DNA of 60,773 nucleotides from a virus: the IMG/VR virus record IMGVR_UViG_3300042691_012577, positions 1 to 60,773 of that record; one strand, written 5' to 3'. The notes below the pieces were generated by a model. The model was not told the origin of the DNA. It saw only the letters and a list, made by a program, of their open reading frames with translations, and made no database searches. Positions within the stretch are counted from its first letter, which is position 1. The number at the start of each line of letters is the position of its first letter. Made by a program: the position numbers and the translations under genes. Below are positions 7,253 to 14,799 of this stretch, piece by piece.

Positions 7253-7425
7253 TCCGGCTGACATGCGTGTATGACGGAGAGACACACATCTACCAGTTTC
7301 CCCCCGGAGAAGCCCAAGGCGTGGCAGAGATCATCGCTCTGCATGTTGGAGAAGGTCAACTAATACCAGAGGCGGGAAGCATCCTGTGCCTCATGGCGTT
7401 CAACGAGATTCGGAACCATGAGTGA
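7189..7425 (+). CDS. Hypothetical protein
   Basis: A 78-residue acidic protein with a beta-rich core (RLTCVYDGETHIYQF). An ATG twelve bases upstream is an alternative start. It overlaps both neighbours in different frames. No domain is recognised. Confidence 0.5.
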   Translation: MDDHQRIAAEKFEESGAGRTLIRLTCVYDGETHIYQFPPGEAQGVAEIIALHVGEGQLIPEAGSILCLMAFNEIRNHE

Positions 7426-7645
7426 GTCAACAGAGATTTGGTTGGTCGGCATCAGCATCGCGGCGGCTGTCGTTCCGTGGGCGATGAGCATTCACGCGAA
7501 GGTGGCGGTGATCGCACGGTCGGTGGAAGAACTCCCGGCCCTCATAAAGGAACTCAGCGAGACACTGGAGGAACATGAGGTGCGGCTGAACCGCCATGAC
7601 CAAGAGATACAGACTCTCAAAAGCAAGACAGACCCTCGTCCTTAA
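7418..7645 (+). CDS. Membrane-anchored coiled-coil protein (holin/spanin-like candidate)
   Basis: A 75-residue protein: an N-terminal hydrophobic helix (WLVGISIAAAVVPWAM), then a heptad-like charged region (LIKELSETLEEHEVRL). This is the arrangement of small phage membrane proteins linked to lysis. Its gene overlaps the sigma-like gene by 50 bases. Lysis function is inferred from topology and place only. Confidence 0.55.
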   Translation: MSESTEIWLVGISIAAAVVPWAMSIHAKVAVIARSVEELPALIKELSETLEEHEVRLNRHDQEIQTLKSKTDPRP

Positions 7646-8174
7646 CCACTGCGAACTCGTAAGAGTTCTTGCCCGTTATTTCTTACAGCATCGGCCGCAC
7701 TGGCAACGGTCGCTGTACGTCTGCGACCTGGAGGGGGAGGGATACCTTGCCCTCACCAAGGCAGCTAGGACGTACGACAAGCGGCGGTTGCCGTATCCGA
7801 AAGCGTACTTCGCCAGGGCGATCCTCAACGGCATGCTGAAGTACATCCGCCGCGCCACAAGGTCACCGGCAGAGGTGAAGATCAGTCTGGTGCAGGCCGC
7901 TGAGATGTTGCCAGACTGCGATGAGTTGGATCATCTGCGGCTGGCTATAGAAGACCTACCGCTGGAAGACAGGCAGCTAGCGGAAGACAGGTTCGTCGGC
8001 GGCGCTACGTTGCGGACGCTGGCGCGGACGCACCAGATCCCGCTGCGCGTTGCAAGCCTCCGCGCTTCCCGCCTAGCGAAGCAGATTTCGGCCGCTTTGG
8101 ATATCCGTCTTTCGCCGCATGACAAAGCGACCAGACATCGGCCTTGCCGTACCAAGGGCGGCAGTTCTTCCTGA
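7596..8174 (+). CDS. Sigma-70-like transcription factor
   Basis: A 192-residue protein. Residues about 45-90 match sigma region 2 (DLEGEGYLALTKAARTYD, then PKAYFARAILNGMLKYIR). A C-terminal helix-turn-helix-like stretch near 130-165 (LRTLARTHQIPLRVASLR) fits region 4. It would redirect host RNA polymerase to phage promoters. Its last 170 bases overlap the serine recombinase gene on the other strand, including much of region 4, so both strands are under constraint there. Confidence 0.7.
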   Translation: MTKRYRLSKARQTLVLNHCELVRVLARYFLQHRPHWQRSLYVCDLEGEGYLALTKAARTYDKRRLPYPKAYFARAILNGMLKYIRRATRSPAEVKISLVQAAEMLPDCDELDHLRLAIEDLPLEDRQLAEDRFVGGATLRTLARTHQIPLRVASLRASRLAKQISAALDIRLSPHDKATRHRPCRTKGGSSS

Positions 8175-8784
8175 CCACCGGCCTGCGGATGTTCTCCTTG
8201 CAGAGTTGCAGCGTGATCTGGGAGTAGCTCATGCCGCTCTCCCGCATCTTCACGACGCGGTCGCCAAGCTGCCGCTCCTTTTCGCAGACGGCCCACTGGT
8301 CGCCGTCACGCACCCAGCCGAACGGGCGGAACCCGCCGTATGGCCGGTCGTGCTTGCGAAGGTAGGCGAATATTTCCTTCTGTCGTGACGAGTTGACGCG
8401 GGACTCGTACCTCGCCGTGGACAGGCGGATGCCAAACACCAGTTCGCCCGGCGCGGTGGTGGTGTCAATCGCCATGTCCATGAGGATCAGCTTAATCCCC
8501 ATGGAATGCCACGCATCCAGCGTGTTCCATGCGTCTGCGTTGGAGCGGAACGCACGGTCAACTGCCGGGATCACGACAGTGTCCCCAGGCTGAAGGGCAG
8601 CCCACAGCTTGGCGCCCTCTCGCCTGCGCCGCAGTGGGATGCTGAACGCGGACTGGTCCTCGTCCAAGAAGATGCCGCCAAGCGGCAGGCCCAGCTTCTC
8701 TGCGTAGTCTTGCAGCTTCTGCCGCTGGTTGTCTATGGAGTTTTCCTGGTCATCTGTAGATACGCGACCGTAGCAGTACAGCAT
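8005..8784 (-). CDS. Serine recombinase (resolvase/invertase family)
   Basis: A 259-residue protein. The catalytic serine is at position 9 in YGRVSTDDQ. It is followed by the resolvase core: DEDQSAFS, GDTVVIPAVDRAFRS with its conserved Asp and Arg, and a region with GELVFGIR. A recombinase-domain segment follows (PYGGFRPFGW, then MRESGMSYSQI). It catalyses site-specific DNA exchange through a 5' phosphoserine. It is shorter than large integrases, and the final 40 or so residues look unconstrained where they overlap the sigma-like gene. The ATG directly follows the stop of a tiny membrane ORF. Confidence 0.88.
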   Translation of the reverse strand: MLYCYGRVSTDDQENSIDNQRQKLQDYAEKLGLPLGGIFLDEDQSAFSIPLRRRREGAKLWAALQPGDTVVIPAVDRAFRSNADAWNTLDAWHSMGIKLILMDMAIDTTTAPGELVFGIRLSTARYESRVNSSRQKEIFAYLRKHDRPYGGFRPFGWVRDGDQWAVCEKERQLGDRVVKMRESGMSYSQITLQLCKENIRRPVVRKNCRPWYGKADVWSLCHAAKDGYPKRPKSASLGGKRGGLQRAAGSGASAPASAT

Positions 8785-8877
8785 TCATGGCTCCCGGCTA
8801 ACCACCCAAAAGAGAAAGAACATGCTGACACAGCACAGGCAGAAGTCGGCCAACTCGCTCATCGCAAACATCGTCAC
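8785..8877 (-). CDS. Tiny membrane peptide
   Basis: A 30-residue peptide on a GTG that overlaps the upstream stop (GTGA), or 28 residues from ATG 8871. It contains one hydrophobic stretch with three Cys (CLCCVSMFFLFWVV). The stop is immediately before the recombinase ATG, so translation is probably coupled. Confidence 0.45.
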   Translation of the reverse strand: MTMFAMSELADFCLCCVSMFFLFWVVSREP

Positions 8878-8978
8878 CTCGCTAGTAATTGTATCACGAT
8901 GTCCCGCAGTTGGACCGCCAACAGAAGCAGGACAGCCGTCGCCAACGCATGCAAAACCTTCAGCACCTCCGTGTACAT
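8874..8978 (-). CDS. Tiny membrane peptide
   Basis: A 34-residue peptide, MYTEVLKVLHALATAVLL followed by more hydrophobic residues and a short basic end. A good Shine-Dalgarno (GAAGGAG) lies six bases before the ATG. It is joined to the next tiny ORF and then the recombinase by overlapping signals. Confidence 0.5.
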   Translation of the reverse strand: MYTEVLKVLHALATAVLLLLAVQLRDIVIQLLAR

Positions 8979-8989
8979 GAACCGCTCCT

Positions 8990-9370
8990 TCACTGGACTA
9001 CATCGAACTGATACCACTTGCCATTCGACCTAGCGACCACCCTAGTACCGTCCTTGTGGCTCCACACTGTCAACTCGTCGTCCATAGGGGGCAGCGAAGA
9101 GAGCGGTGTAGGGGACGGGCATACCTCGCGGAACGTGCCACTCTCCAGCAACTCCTTGGTGAGTGGCGGACCCATGCAGGCTTGGAACTCCTGCCACTGG
9201 CCAGCGACGATTGCAGCACCGCCAGCATGCGGCGACTGAGAAGCCTGCTGAATTTTGCACAGCGCCTTGCCTGCACCCTCAATGTCGATGATGTGATTAA
9301 AAACATTGGCAAGGATCTTCGTGTCAAAGAGCCAAGACAGTGCCTGCATCGGATCGTCAAACGTACGCAA
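8990..9370 (-). CDS. Hypothetical protein
   Basis: A 126-residue protein with an N-terminal helix-rich half and a C-terminal beta-type ending (VWSHKDGTRVVARSNGKWY). No domain is recognised. Its 3' end contains the ribosome binding site of the next tiny gene. Confidence 0.55.
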   Translation of the reverse strand: MRTFDDPMQALSWLFDTKILANVFNHIIDIEGAGKALCKIQQASQSPHAGGAAIVAGQWQEFQACMGPPLTKELLESGTFREVCPSPTPLSSLPPMDDELTVWSHKDGTRVVARSNGKWYQFDVVQ

Positions 9371-9373
9371 TTG

Positions 9374-9607
9374 TCACCTCCTCTTAGAGTACTTGTTCAC
9401 CAAACCTTGGACATCTTCCGACTTCACTTCCCTGCCATCAAAGTCTGGCAGGCCGGTGATTCCACGCTTCTTGTAGGAACGAAGCCGCCAACGCACGGCG
9501 TTCTCTGTGCATCCCAGCTTCACGGCAGCTTCCGCAACGCTGGCCGATGTCATAACAGCTTTGATGAAGTCTTCAGCAGAAGTCTTCGGCGCGCGCTTCT
9601 TGGCCAT
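9374..9607 (-). CDS. Small HTH DNA-binding protein
   Basis: A 77-residue basic protein. SVAEAAVKLGCTENAVRWRL followed by RSYKKRGI has the form of a helix-turn-helix with a basic recognition helix. Such proteins regulate transcription or act as a DNA-targeting subunit. It is the best candidate regulator inside the minus-strand cassette. The ATG overlaps the upstream stop (TGATG). Confidence 0.6.
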   Translation of the reverse strand: MAKKRAPKTSAEDFIKAVMTSASVAEAAVKLGCTENAVRWRLRSYKKRGITGLPDFDGREVKSEDVQGLVNKYSKRR

Positions 9608-9789
9608 CACTCTTCCTCCGCGAGTCTGGTAACCTCTCGGTCTAAAACATCCCAAGCCGACAGGATTGTGTAGAGGTGCTTCAGCGCGCCCCACTCCCTG
9701 CTGCAATCCCCCATCTCCGCGTACACGCTGGCGATGCAGGCGCAGGAATACTCCTGCAACCCGTCCCGTAATTCCAGCAGCTTGTCCAT
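9607..9789 (-). CDS. Small acidic helical protein
   Basis: A 60-residue protein, MDKLLELRDGLQEYSCACI..., with three Cys in the first half. It is coupled by TGATG junctions at both ends. No family is recognised. Confidence 0.5.
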   Translation of the reverse strand: MDKLLELRDGLQEYSCACIASVYAEMGDCSREWGALKHLYTILSAWDVLDREVTRLAEEE

Positions 9790-9902
9790 CACTCGTTCTC
9801 CTCGCCAAGCAGGGCCATCACTTCCAGGGTGGTTTCGCACGGGCCGCAAACCTCCTCGTCCTCGTCCATCAATTCCCACCCGCACCGTTCGCAGCAACGC
9901 AT
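9789..9902 (-). CDS. Zinc-ribbon mini-protein
   Basis: A 37-residue protein with CCERCGW and CGPCE, two Cys pairs 12 residues apart. This is a minimal zinc-ribbon layout often found as a protein- or nucleic-acid-binding module. It has TGATG junctions with both neighbours. Confidence 0.5.
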   Translation of the reverse strand: MRCCERCGWELMDEDEEVCGPCETTLEVMALLGEENE

Positions 9903-10237
9903 CAGTCCCGCTCCTCGGGTAAGGCACATCCTTCTAGCGGGCGAACGCCACGCCCCAACACCAGACCACCTCTGATCTCCCGCAGCACCCGCTCTGCCAG
10001 GGACTGCACCTTCGCCCATTGATGCCCCTTGTATGACGGGCCATCCAGCAGGGGCACCACCATGTTCCAGTCATGGTCGCCGGCCACATACTGATCGTCA
10101 CTCTCCGGATCGGGCGGATGCTTCGATGCATCCCACAATTTCGGCGGCATCTGATGCGGCACGCTGATGTACAGGTCCGACATCTTGCAGCCGTAGTGCA
10201 ACTGGCACACGCTGTCTAGGTAGTCTTCTTCAGCCAT
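9902..10237 (-). CDS. Hypothetical protein
   Basis: A 111-residue acidic protein with a Pro-rich centre (HQMPPKLWDASKHPP) and a C-terminal helix. The start is ATG 10237, after a strong AGGAGGTGA-like ribosome site; a GTG one codon upstream is possible. No domain is recognised. Confidence 0.5.
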   Translation of the reverse strand: MAEEDYLDSVCQLHYGCKMSDLYISVPHQMPPKLWDASKHPPDPESDDQYVAGDHDWNMVVPLLDGPSYKGHQWAKVQSLAERVLREIRGGLVLGRGVRPLEGCALPEERD

Positions 10238-10248
10238 CACTCACCTCC

Positions 10249-10647
10249 TTAGAAAGGGGACCACTCACCAAACGAAGGCATCGGCCGTGGAAGCTGACGC
10301 AGGAACGACCACAGTCTCGGCATGTCCGTCTCATACTCTTCACGCGCTGGGCCTGGGTTGTCCTTGTCACTCAGGCCCTCTGCGTAGTCGGCATCGCAGA
10401 ACATGATCACCTTGTCGGCGTAGATGCGTGCGCCGTAGGTGAAGTAGACGCCGGACGGATACACACCCTCTTTGATTTCAATGCCGACTCCGATGTGGTC
10501 CTTATCCACCCACCGCGATGTCAGCACATCCTCAAACGGGGAGAGCGAAGCCGCATCTTCCAGCAAATGAGGGAGTTTCTTTCGCACCTCATCCAGCCAT
10601 CGGTAGGGCTTCGGATCTTTCACCACCTTTTCCTTCTTCTTAGCCAT
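10249..10647 (-). CDS. Hypothetical protein
   Basis: A 132-residue protein with a basic N-terminus (MAKKKEKVVKDPKPYRW) and a beta-rich middle (GVGIEIKEGVYPSGVYFTYG). It shares its MAKKK start and junction style with the next upstream gene. Function unknown. Confidence 0.55.
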   Translation of the reverse strand: MAKKKEKVVKDPKPYRWLDEVRKKLPHLLEDAASLSPFEDVLTSRWVDKDHIGVGIEIKEGVYPSGVYFTYGARIYADKVIMFCDADYAEGLSDKDNPGPAREEYETDMPRLWSFLRQLPRPMPSFGEWSPF

Positions 10648-11105
10648 CACTCATCCTCCTCCTTGTCTTCAGGAACCAGCGAGAACCCTGCGGAAAACAA
10701 ATTGTTAGCAGGGTCGAAGAAGTTGATGTGGTAGTCGGCCTGCCGCATCTGCCAATGCTCGGGCACACCGTTGTCAGCAAGCCAACGACGCAACTCCGCG
10801 ACCGTTGGGTAAACCTCTTTCGTAAGTTTGGCTGGCGAGTTCTTTGGAATGCCGGGCCAACTGTCGCTCTCCATCCACTCGTCAAAGCTATCGACATCGC
10901 ATTCGACAAAACTCACGGCGTAACCAGCCTTGGCCAGAGCCTTCTCCAGGATTGCCGCTTCGCAGTCCTCCTCCATGTAGAGCATGCCATTGCGGCAAGT
11001 GAAGTCCGTGCCCAACCCAAGCGACTTGCTTAGAGTCTCGGGCACCTCGGCCCACCCGTGCCCCGGATCAGAGATGAACCGCAGTTCTAGTTTCTTCTTA
11101 GCCAT
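10647..11105 (-). CDS. Hypothetical protein
   Basis: A 152-residue acidic protein (MAKKKLELRFI...) with mixed alpha/beta content and a very acidic C-terminus. It is one of the larger members of the cassette. The start follows the TGATG pattern of its neighbours. No family is recognised. Confidence 0.55.
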   Translation of the reverse strand: MAKKKLELRFISDPGHGWAEVPETLSKSLGLGTDFTCRNGMLYMEEDCEAAILEKALAKAGYAVSFVECDVDSFDEWMESDSWPGIPKNSPAKLTKEVYPTVAELRRWLADNGVPEHWQMRQADYHINFFDPANNLFSAGFSLVPEDKEEDE

Positions 11106-11254
11106 CAGCACTCCTCGTTTAAGAACCTGTGGATCTGTTCGTACACCCTGCCCCACTCACCCTCCTGGTCGCGGAACGGTTCGATCAGTTTCTCCGCGCA
11201 CACCAGCAGTCGAATGGCCGTTTCAATCTGGGCTTCGCCCCATATGTCTAGCAT
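11105..11254 (-). CDS. Small hypothetical protein
   Basis: A 49-residue amphipathic helical protein (MLDIWGEAQIETAIRLL...). It is the first gene after an intrinsic terminator, so it may need its own promoter or read-through. Function unknown. Confidence 0.45.
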   Translation of the reverse strand: MLDIWGEAQIETAIRLLVCAEKLIEPFRDQEGEWGRVYEQIHRFLNEEC

Positions 11255-11264
11255 CACCACCTCC

Positions 11265-11306
11265 TTGTGAAAAGCAAAGGGCCGCTGCTGTTGCCAGCAA
11301 CGGCCC
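11265..11306 (-). terminator. Rho-independent terminator in the accessory cassette
   Basis: Read on the minus strand, GGGCCG-T-TGCTG pairs with CAGCA-G-CGGCCC around a GCAA loop, and TTTGCTTTTC follows. This is a strong intrinsic terminator that divides the long minus-strand cassette into two transcription units. Confidence 0.75.
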
Positions 11307-11331
11307 GCACCGCGACGATGATCAACAGCAA

Positions 11332-11589
11332 CTAGGTGGTCAGCACACGCCAAACCTCATCCGCCACCTGTTGCTCATCAACGTAGTGCCAGTCTGGCAT
11401 TGCGTGAGCCAGGGCAATCCTCCCTGTCTCTCGCTGTAGCCTGTCGTAGGAAAGCACAACATCCTCGTTAGTCCACCCGGCGTCGAACATTCGCCGGATC
11501 ACCAGGATGTGAACCCAGTTCACCACACGCATAAGAGCGTCCCGCCCCTTGCGTTCTTCCTGGCTGATCTTCCGTCGCGGGCTAGCCAT
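11332..11589 (-). CDS. Hypothetical protein
   Basis: An 85-residue protein (MASPRRKISQEERKG...) with a basic N-terminus and helical body. Its ATG overlaps the upstream stop by eight bases. The gene ends just before the intrinsic terminator. Function unknown. Confidence 0.5.
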   Translation of the reverse strand: MASPRRKISQEERKGRDALMRVVNWVHILVIRRMFDAGWTNEDVVLSYDRLQRETGRIALAHAMPDWHYVDEQQVADEVWRVLTT

Positions 11590-11878
11590 TGCAGTCCTCC
11601 ACATGCGTTGGAACGAACAGCGGGAAAACATGCCACTCACACCCGGAGTTGTCACCGAAGAAGTGGAACTCGGTGGCGGTTCCTTCTGCGCGAACCCATC
11701 GGTACGCCGCGTCCTCGTCCAGGAACGGCCCGTAAACCGACAGGCCACGCAGCGGGTGGAACAGCGCGGCGGTATACGGGCCGGTCTTCAGGCCCCAGCC
11801 CCGCTCGTCAGTCTCCCACTGAATGCCAACACCAGCATCGACAACGTACTTGGTCTGCTTGCTCTTAACCTTGCTCAT
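11582..11878 (-). CDS. Hypothetical protein
   Basis: A 98-residue protein with aromatic-rich beta-like segments (GIQWETDERGWGLKTGPY and GPFLDEDAAYRWVRAEG). It looks like a small folded domain, but I recognise no family. The ribosome site AAGGAGGATGCG overlaps the start region. Confidence 0.5.
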   Translation of the reverse strand: MSKVKSKQTKYVVDAGVGIQWETDERGWGLKTGPYTAALFHPLRGLSVYGPFLDEDAAYRWVRAEGTATEFHFFGDNSGCEWHVFPLFVPTHVEDCNG

Positions 11879-11888
11879 CGCATCCTCC

Positions 11889-12086
11889 TTAAAATGGAAT
11901 CGCCTGCTCCTGTTCAGCCCGTTTCAGCAACCGCATGGTGGCCCGTGTAACCTTGGCCTCCTCCTCGTCAACACGAAAGTCATCGGACGCTGCGACGTAC
12001 ACGGGGGTGTCGGCGTTATCCAGCCGACACTTCACCGCAAGGTAGACGCACCAGAACTGTTCGTGGGTTAGCTGTAGGGTGATCAT
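11889..12086 (-). CDS. Hypothetical protein
   Basis: A 65-residue protein beginning MITLQLTHEQFWCVYLA, with an acidic central part. It overlaps the upstream stop by four bases (ATGA). Function unknown. Confidence 0.5.
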   Translation of the reverse strand: MITLQLTHEQFWCVYLAVKCRLDNADTPVYVAASDDFRVDEEEAKVTRATMRLLKRAEQEQAIPF

Positions 12087-12352
12087 TCGCCCTCCTCATA
12101 ATCGACAGGGCCGACAGCCTCGTCGGAGTGAAAGTCCTCACGCCAAGATCGTTCGGCAGGCAAATCAATCACCGCGACCGTGTCGCCGCTGGTGAGAGGA
12201 AGAACCCAGTCAACGCAATCATTGGGACCGCCGCACACGTACACGCGGACATCGCCATGCGAGTCCCAGTCCACCCCGCTGACAACGTATCGCTCTCTCT
12301 CGTAGATCAGAACATCGCCCTCTTCCAAGTCATCAACCTTTTGCTTGGTCAT
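12083..12352 (-). CDS. Hypothetical acidic protein
   Basis: An 89-residue protein (MTKQKVDDLEEGDVLIY...) with a beta-rich first half resembling a small SH3-like or barrel domain (RYVVSGVDWDSHGDVRVYV) and an acidic tail. ATGA overlaps join it to both sides. The fold is a guess. Confidence 0.5.
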   Translation of the reverse strand: MTKQKVDDLEEGDVLIYERERYVVSGVDWDSHGDVRVYVCGGPNDCVDWVLPLTSGDTVAVIDLPAERSWREDFHSDEAVGPVDYEEGE

Positions 12353-12612
12353 TCGCACACCTCCGTCCAGTTGCCTTCGGGATACCAGACAAGAAGCGGC
12401 CCAGCCCACGGTTGATTCACGCATCCGATGGGCATCGCACCCTTGCTAAGGCGCGCCACCTCGCTCCCGTACAAAGGCAGAACGATTGCTTGGTACGGGA
12501 ACTGGAACAGGGCGCACATCTCGCGTGCGTGGCGAGAGACTGCCATGTCTTGCGCCCTGTCGTATGGAATGCGAAAAAGTCTTGTCGGTTTTATTGCCTG
12601 CCCATCGATCAT
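12349..12612 (-). CDS. Hypothetical protein
   Basis: An 87-residue protein starting MIDGQAIKPTRLFRI, Pro/aromatic-rich towards the end (PWAGPLLVWYPEGNW). Coupled by ATGA overlaps. No domain is recognised. Confidence 0.5.
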   Translation of the reverse strand: MIDGQAIKPTRLFRIPYDRAQDMAVSRHAREMCALFQFPYQAIVLPLYGSEVARLSKGAMPIGCVNQPWAGPLLVWYPEGNWTEVCE

Positions 12613-12818
12613 CCGCACACCTCCGGGTTTCGCATGCACCAAGATTGGTACATGTCCTGGTCCTCTGGCTCCCACGCCACAACCTCACCGCCCATCTCCA
12701 CTGCCGCCCCAGTATAGATGACGATTTGGTCATCGTCCCCGTAGCAGATACGGCAGTTGGGATACAACTCCCGCGTGATCTGGCAGAACTGTGTGAGCGT
12801 CCCGTCGAAGTCAGGCAT
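12609..12818 (-). CDS. Hypothetical protein
   Basis: A 69-residue protein (MPDFDGTLTQFCQITRE...) with four Cys and an acidic centre. It overlaps both neighbours by a few bases. Function unknown. Confidence 0.5.
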   Translation of the reverse strand: MPDFDGTLTQFCQITRELYPNCRICYGDDDQIVIYTGAAVEMGGEVVAWEPEDQDMYQSWCMRNPEVCG

Positions 12819-13266
12819 CGCTTTTACCCTCCGAAAAGATGTCGCCGTCTTCAGGCAGGCAGTTCTTTAGTCGCTGTTCGACCATGCACATGACGGCCGA
12901 ATGAACAGCCGACCATGAGGAACGAGCATGCGTGTGCGGACCAAGTATCCCAACTGTCTCAAACGACGGAGAGAGGATATCGACCGCGTCGTAGTCATCG
13001 GGATATCCGGGATCGCCGTTCGGCATTGTCCTGCAACCGGGAATGCAGACGGTTGTGGAAACGCCCCACCCAACACGGTCGCCAACCAGTGTGGGGTAGA
13101 TGTCAATGCCGCCGTCTAGCTGTACATACCCCTCGCATCGCGGGTCATCGTCACCGATAAGGTTTTCGTTGACGAGCGCGGCCGCCACGCCAGCAATGCC
13201 AGCGGATCGAAGCGCGTGTTGCGTCATTCGCAGGACACGCTCGGCAGTGTCATCCGTCAGTAGCAT
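12811..13266 (-). CDS. Hypothetical protein
   Basis: A 151-residue acidic protein beginning MLLTDDTAERVLRMTQHALR. The middle has GDDDPRCEGYVQLDGGIDIY and PNGDPGYPDDYDAVDI, possible metal- or ligand-binding loops. The start at 13266 follows a good GAAGGAGGGA ribosome site. No family is recognised. Confidence 0.5.
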   Translation of the reverse strand: MLLTDDTAERVLRMTQHALRSAGIAGVAAALVNENLIGDDDPRCEGYVQLDGGIDIYPTLVGDRVGWGVSTTVCIPGCRTMPNGDPGYPDDYDAVDILSPSFETVGILGPHTHARSSWSAVHSAVMCMVEQRLKNCLPEDGDIFSEGKSDA

Positions 13267-13571
13267 CCCAGTCCCTCCTTCTGTGGTTCCATTGAGTGAT
13301 CCTTGGCGTGTGCCCAAAGCTGCGCCATCATCTTCTTGCTGACCTCCACGGCATCGGCATGGCACCGCAGATCGTCCGCGTAATCGCCATGCACACCGCA
13401 TGCGTTGGCGGAATCCCGCACCGCACGGAGGAGGAGGTACAGCCCCCACCAGGACAGTGCGGCCTGCGCCGGTGTCATGTGGAACACGCATTGGTTCTCG
13501 TTAGTCGAAGCATCGGCGTGGAGTCTGACCACACGCAGAAGCTGGGCATTGAGGTAGTCATTTCTCTGCAT
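13257..13571 (-). CDS. Hypothetical helical protein
   Basis: A 104-residue protein (MQRNDYLNAQLLRVVRL...) with several helices. AAGGAG seven bases upstream supports ATG 13571 rather than an earlier in-frame codon. It overlaps both neighbouring genes. Function unknown. Confidence 0.5.
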   Translation of the reverse strand: MQRNDYLNAQLLRVVRLHADASTNENQCVFHMTPAQAALSWWGLYLLLRAVRDSANACGVHGDYADDLRCHADAVEVSKKMMAQLWAHAKDHSMEPQKEGLGCY

Positions 13572-13854
13572 TGGCAACTCCTTCAGCGTTAGCTATAGCA
13601 TCTGCGATGATGCTGTTGACGTAGAACTGCTGCGTCCCTCCGACACTCATCGCCAGCTTGCAAGCGGCAAGAAGATCGGGTGCAGATGCGACGAGTCGTG
13701 CATCTTGGGCTGGGTCTGGACGCCGCCACACCCGCAATTCGCACACGACATGCTCGGCATCGCATTCCTTGCGGTAGCTGGGGGATATGACTTGGATATA
13801 TTTCCCACAGTCCGGCGACTGCTGAATCTCCCACGGTCCTGGTGTATGTCCCAT
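13558..13854 (-). CDS. HTPGPW-family phage protein
   Basis: A 98-residue protein beginning MGHTPGPWEIQ and containing DARLVASAPDLLAACKLA. This is the signature of a small, very common phage/prophage family whose function I do not know. The next upstream gene carries a paralogous domain, so the family is duplicated here. Confidence 0.65.
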   Translation of the reverse strand: MGHTPGPWEIQQSPDCGKYIQVISPSYRKECDAEHVVCELRVWRRPDPAQDARLVASAPDLLAACKLAMSVGGTQQFYVNSIIADAIANAEGVANAEK

Positions 13855-14402
13855 CACTCACCCCTCCCTTCTGCCTTGCGCCACGCTGGGCGATGGTCGT
13901 TCCAGTGATAGCCGCAGTTCGCCGGGGGTAGCCCGACTTCCACGGACTCCAGCCGCAGCCCGAACGCAGGGCCGTGCGCGTGCAGCGCGTAATCCACGGC
14001 GATGTCATAGCAATCGGCCGTCACCACATAGGTGTATGGCTTCTCGCCATCCTCCCGCTCCATCCCGGAGATTGTCACGGCATAGTCATGCATCACCCCC
14101 CCCCTCCTTTCTGCCTTGGCGATTGCGGCAATCGAAAGTCTGATAGCTGCCATGTCGCTGGCCCTGCAATCATCGCTGTCGGCTATCTCCATCCAGTCTG
14201 ACAAGCAGTTGTGCAGTTCCTTGCACGCCGCCAGCAACTCGGGTGCTGCTGCCATGAGGCGCTTGTCATCCAAGCGGGCATCTCCCGCCCCGCCAACCTC
14301 GTTCTCGGTGGTTAAGTCTTTCACGCTGTAGACAGTGGAACCATTGACGATGATGACCCCGCTGTCAGGGTGCAGTCGCCATGGTCCCGGTGTGTGCGCC
14401 AT
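13854..14402 (-). CDS. HTPGPW-family protein fused to a second small protein
   Basis: The 182-residue frame starts MAHTPGPWRLH and has the family's DKRLMAAAPELLAACKE. The HTPGPW domain ends near residue 103. The frame then continues through a run of nine G into MHDYAVTISGMERED..., which looks like a separate 79-residue protein. With eight G the first protein would stop at TGA and the second start at ATG 14093 in the TGATG form used by its neighbours. The fusion is either real, a sequencing or assembly indel, or a slippage site. Confidence 0.6.
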   Translation of the reverse strand: MAHTPGPWRLHPDSGVIIVNGSTVYSVKDLTTENEVGGAGDARLDDKRLMAAAPELLAACKELHNCLSDWMEIADSDDCRASDMAAIRLSIAAIAKAERRGGVMHDYAVTISGMEREDGEKPYTYVVTADCYDIAVDYALHAHGPAFGLRLESVEVGLPPANCGYHWNDHRPAWRKAEGRGE

Positions 14403-14608
14403 CACTTACCCTCCACTAGCTGAAAACCGAACGCGACATCGAACTTCTCAATCGCCGTCGCCAAGTGCGGAGCCACCGCATCGGGCGGATCGCCGTGCCG
14501 AAGAGCCGCACCGACACCGCTGAGAATCGCCCGCGCCTCATCGGCAGTGAGCGTGATCGTCGCCGCATCGGCCACGAACGGCCTTGCCTTGCGCTTCTTA
14601 CTCGCCAT
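14402..14608 (-). CDS. Hypothetical protein
   Basis: A 68-residue protein with a basic start (MASKKRKARPFVADAA) and a helical body. TGATG junctions on both sides. Function unknown. Confidence 0.5.
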   Translation of the reverse strand: MASKKRKARPFVADAATITLTADEARAILSGVGAALRHGDPPDAVAPHLATAIEKFDVAFGFQLVEGK

Positions 14609-14799
14609 CACTCGTCCTCCTCTTCGCCACGCTCGGCCAGCATCGGTGCCCTGCCCCACAGGTTCCAGTAAGAAACAACGTCCTCGCACAGAGCCTGTAG
14701 GTCCGCTGCCATGACGCGAAGCTCTGCCTCGTTCATCGGATCATCGTCAGTATGCAGCGACCAGAATGCCATCCGAAGGTACTCGTCGGTCTTGTCCAT
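14608..14799 (-). CDS. Hypothetical acidic protein
   Basis: A 63-residue protein (MDKTDEYLRMAFWSLHT...) with an acidic C-terminus ending in several Glu. It is coupled to both neighbours. Function unknown. Confidence 0.5.
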   Translation of the reverse strand: MDKTDEYLRMAFWSLHTDDDPMNEAELRVMAADLQALCEDVVSYWNLWGRAPMLAERGEEEDE

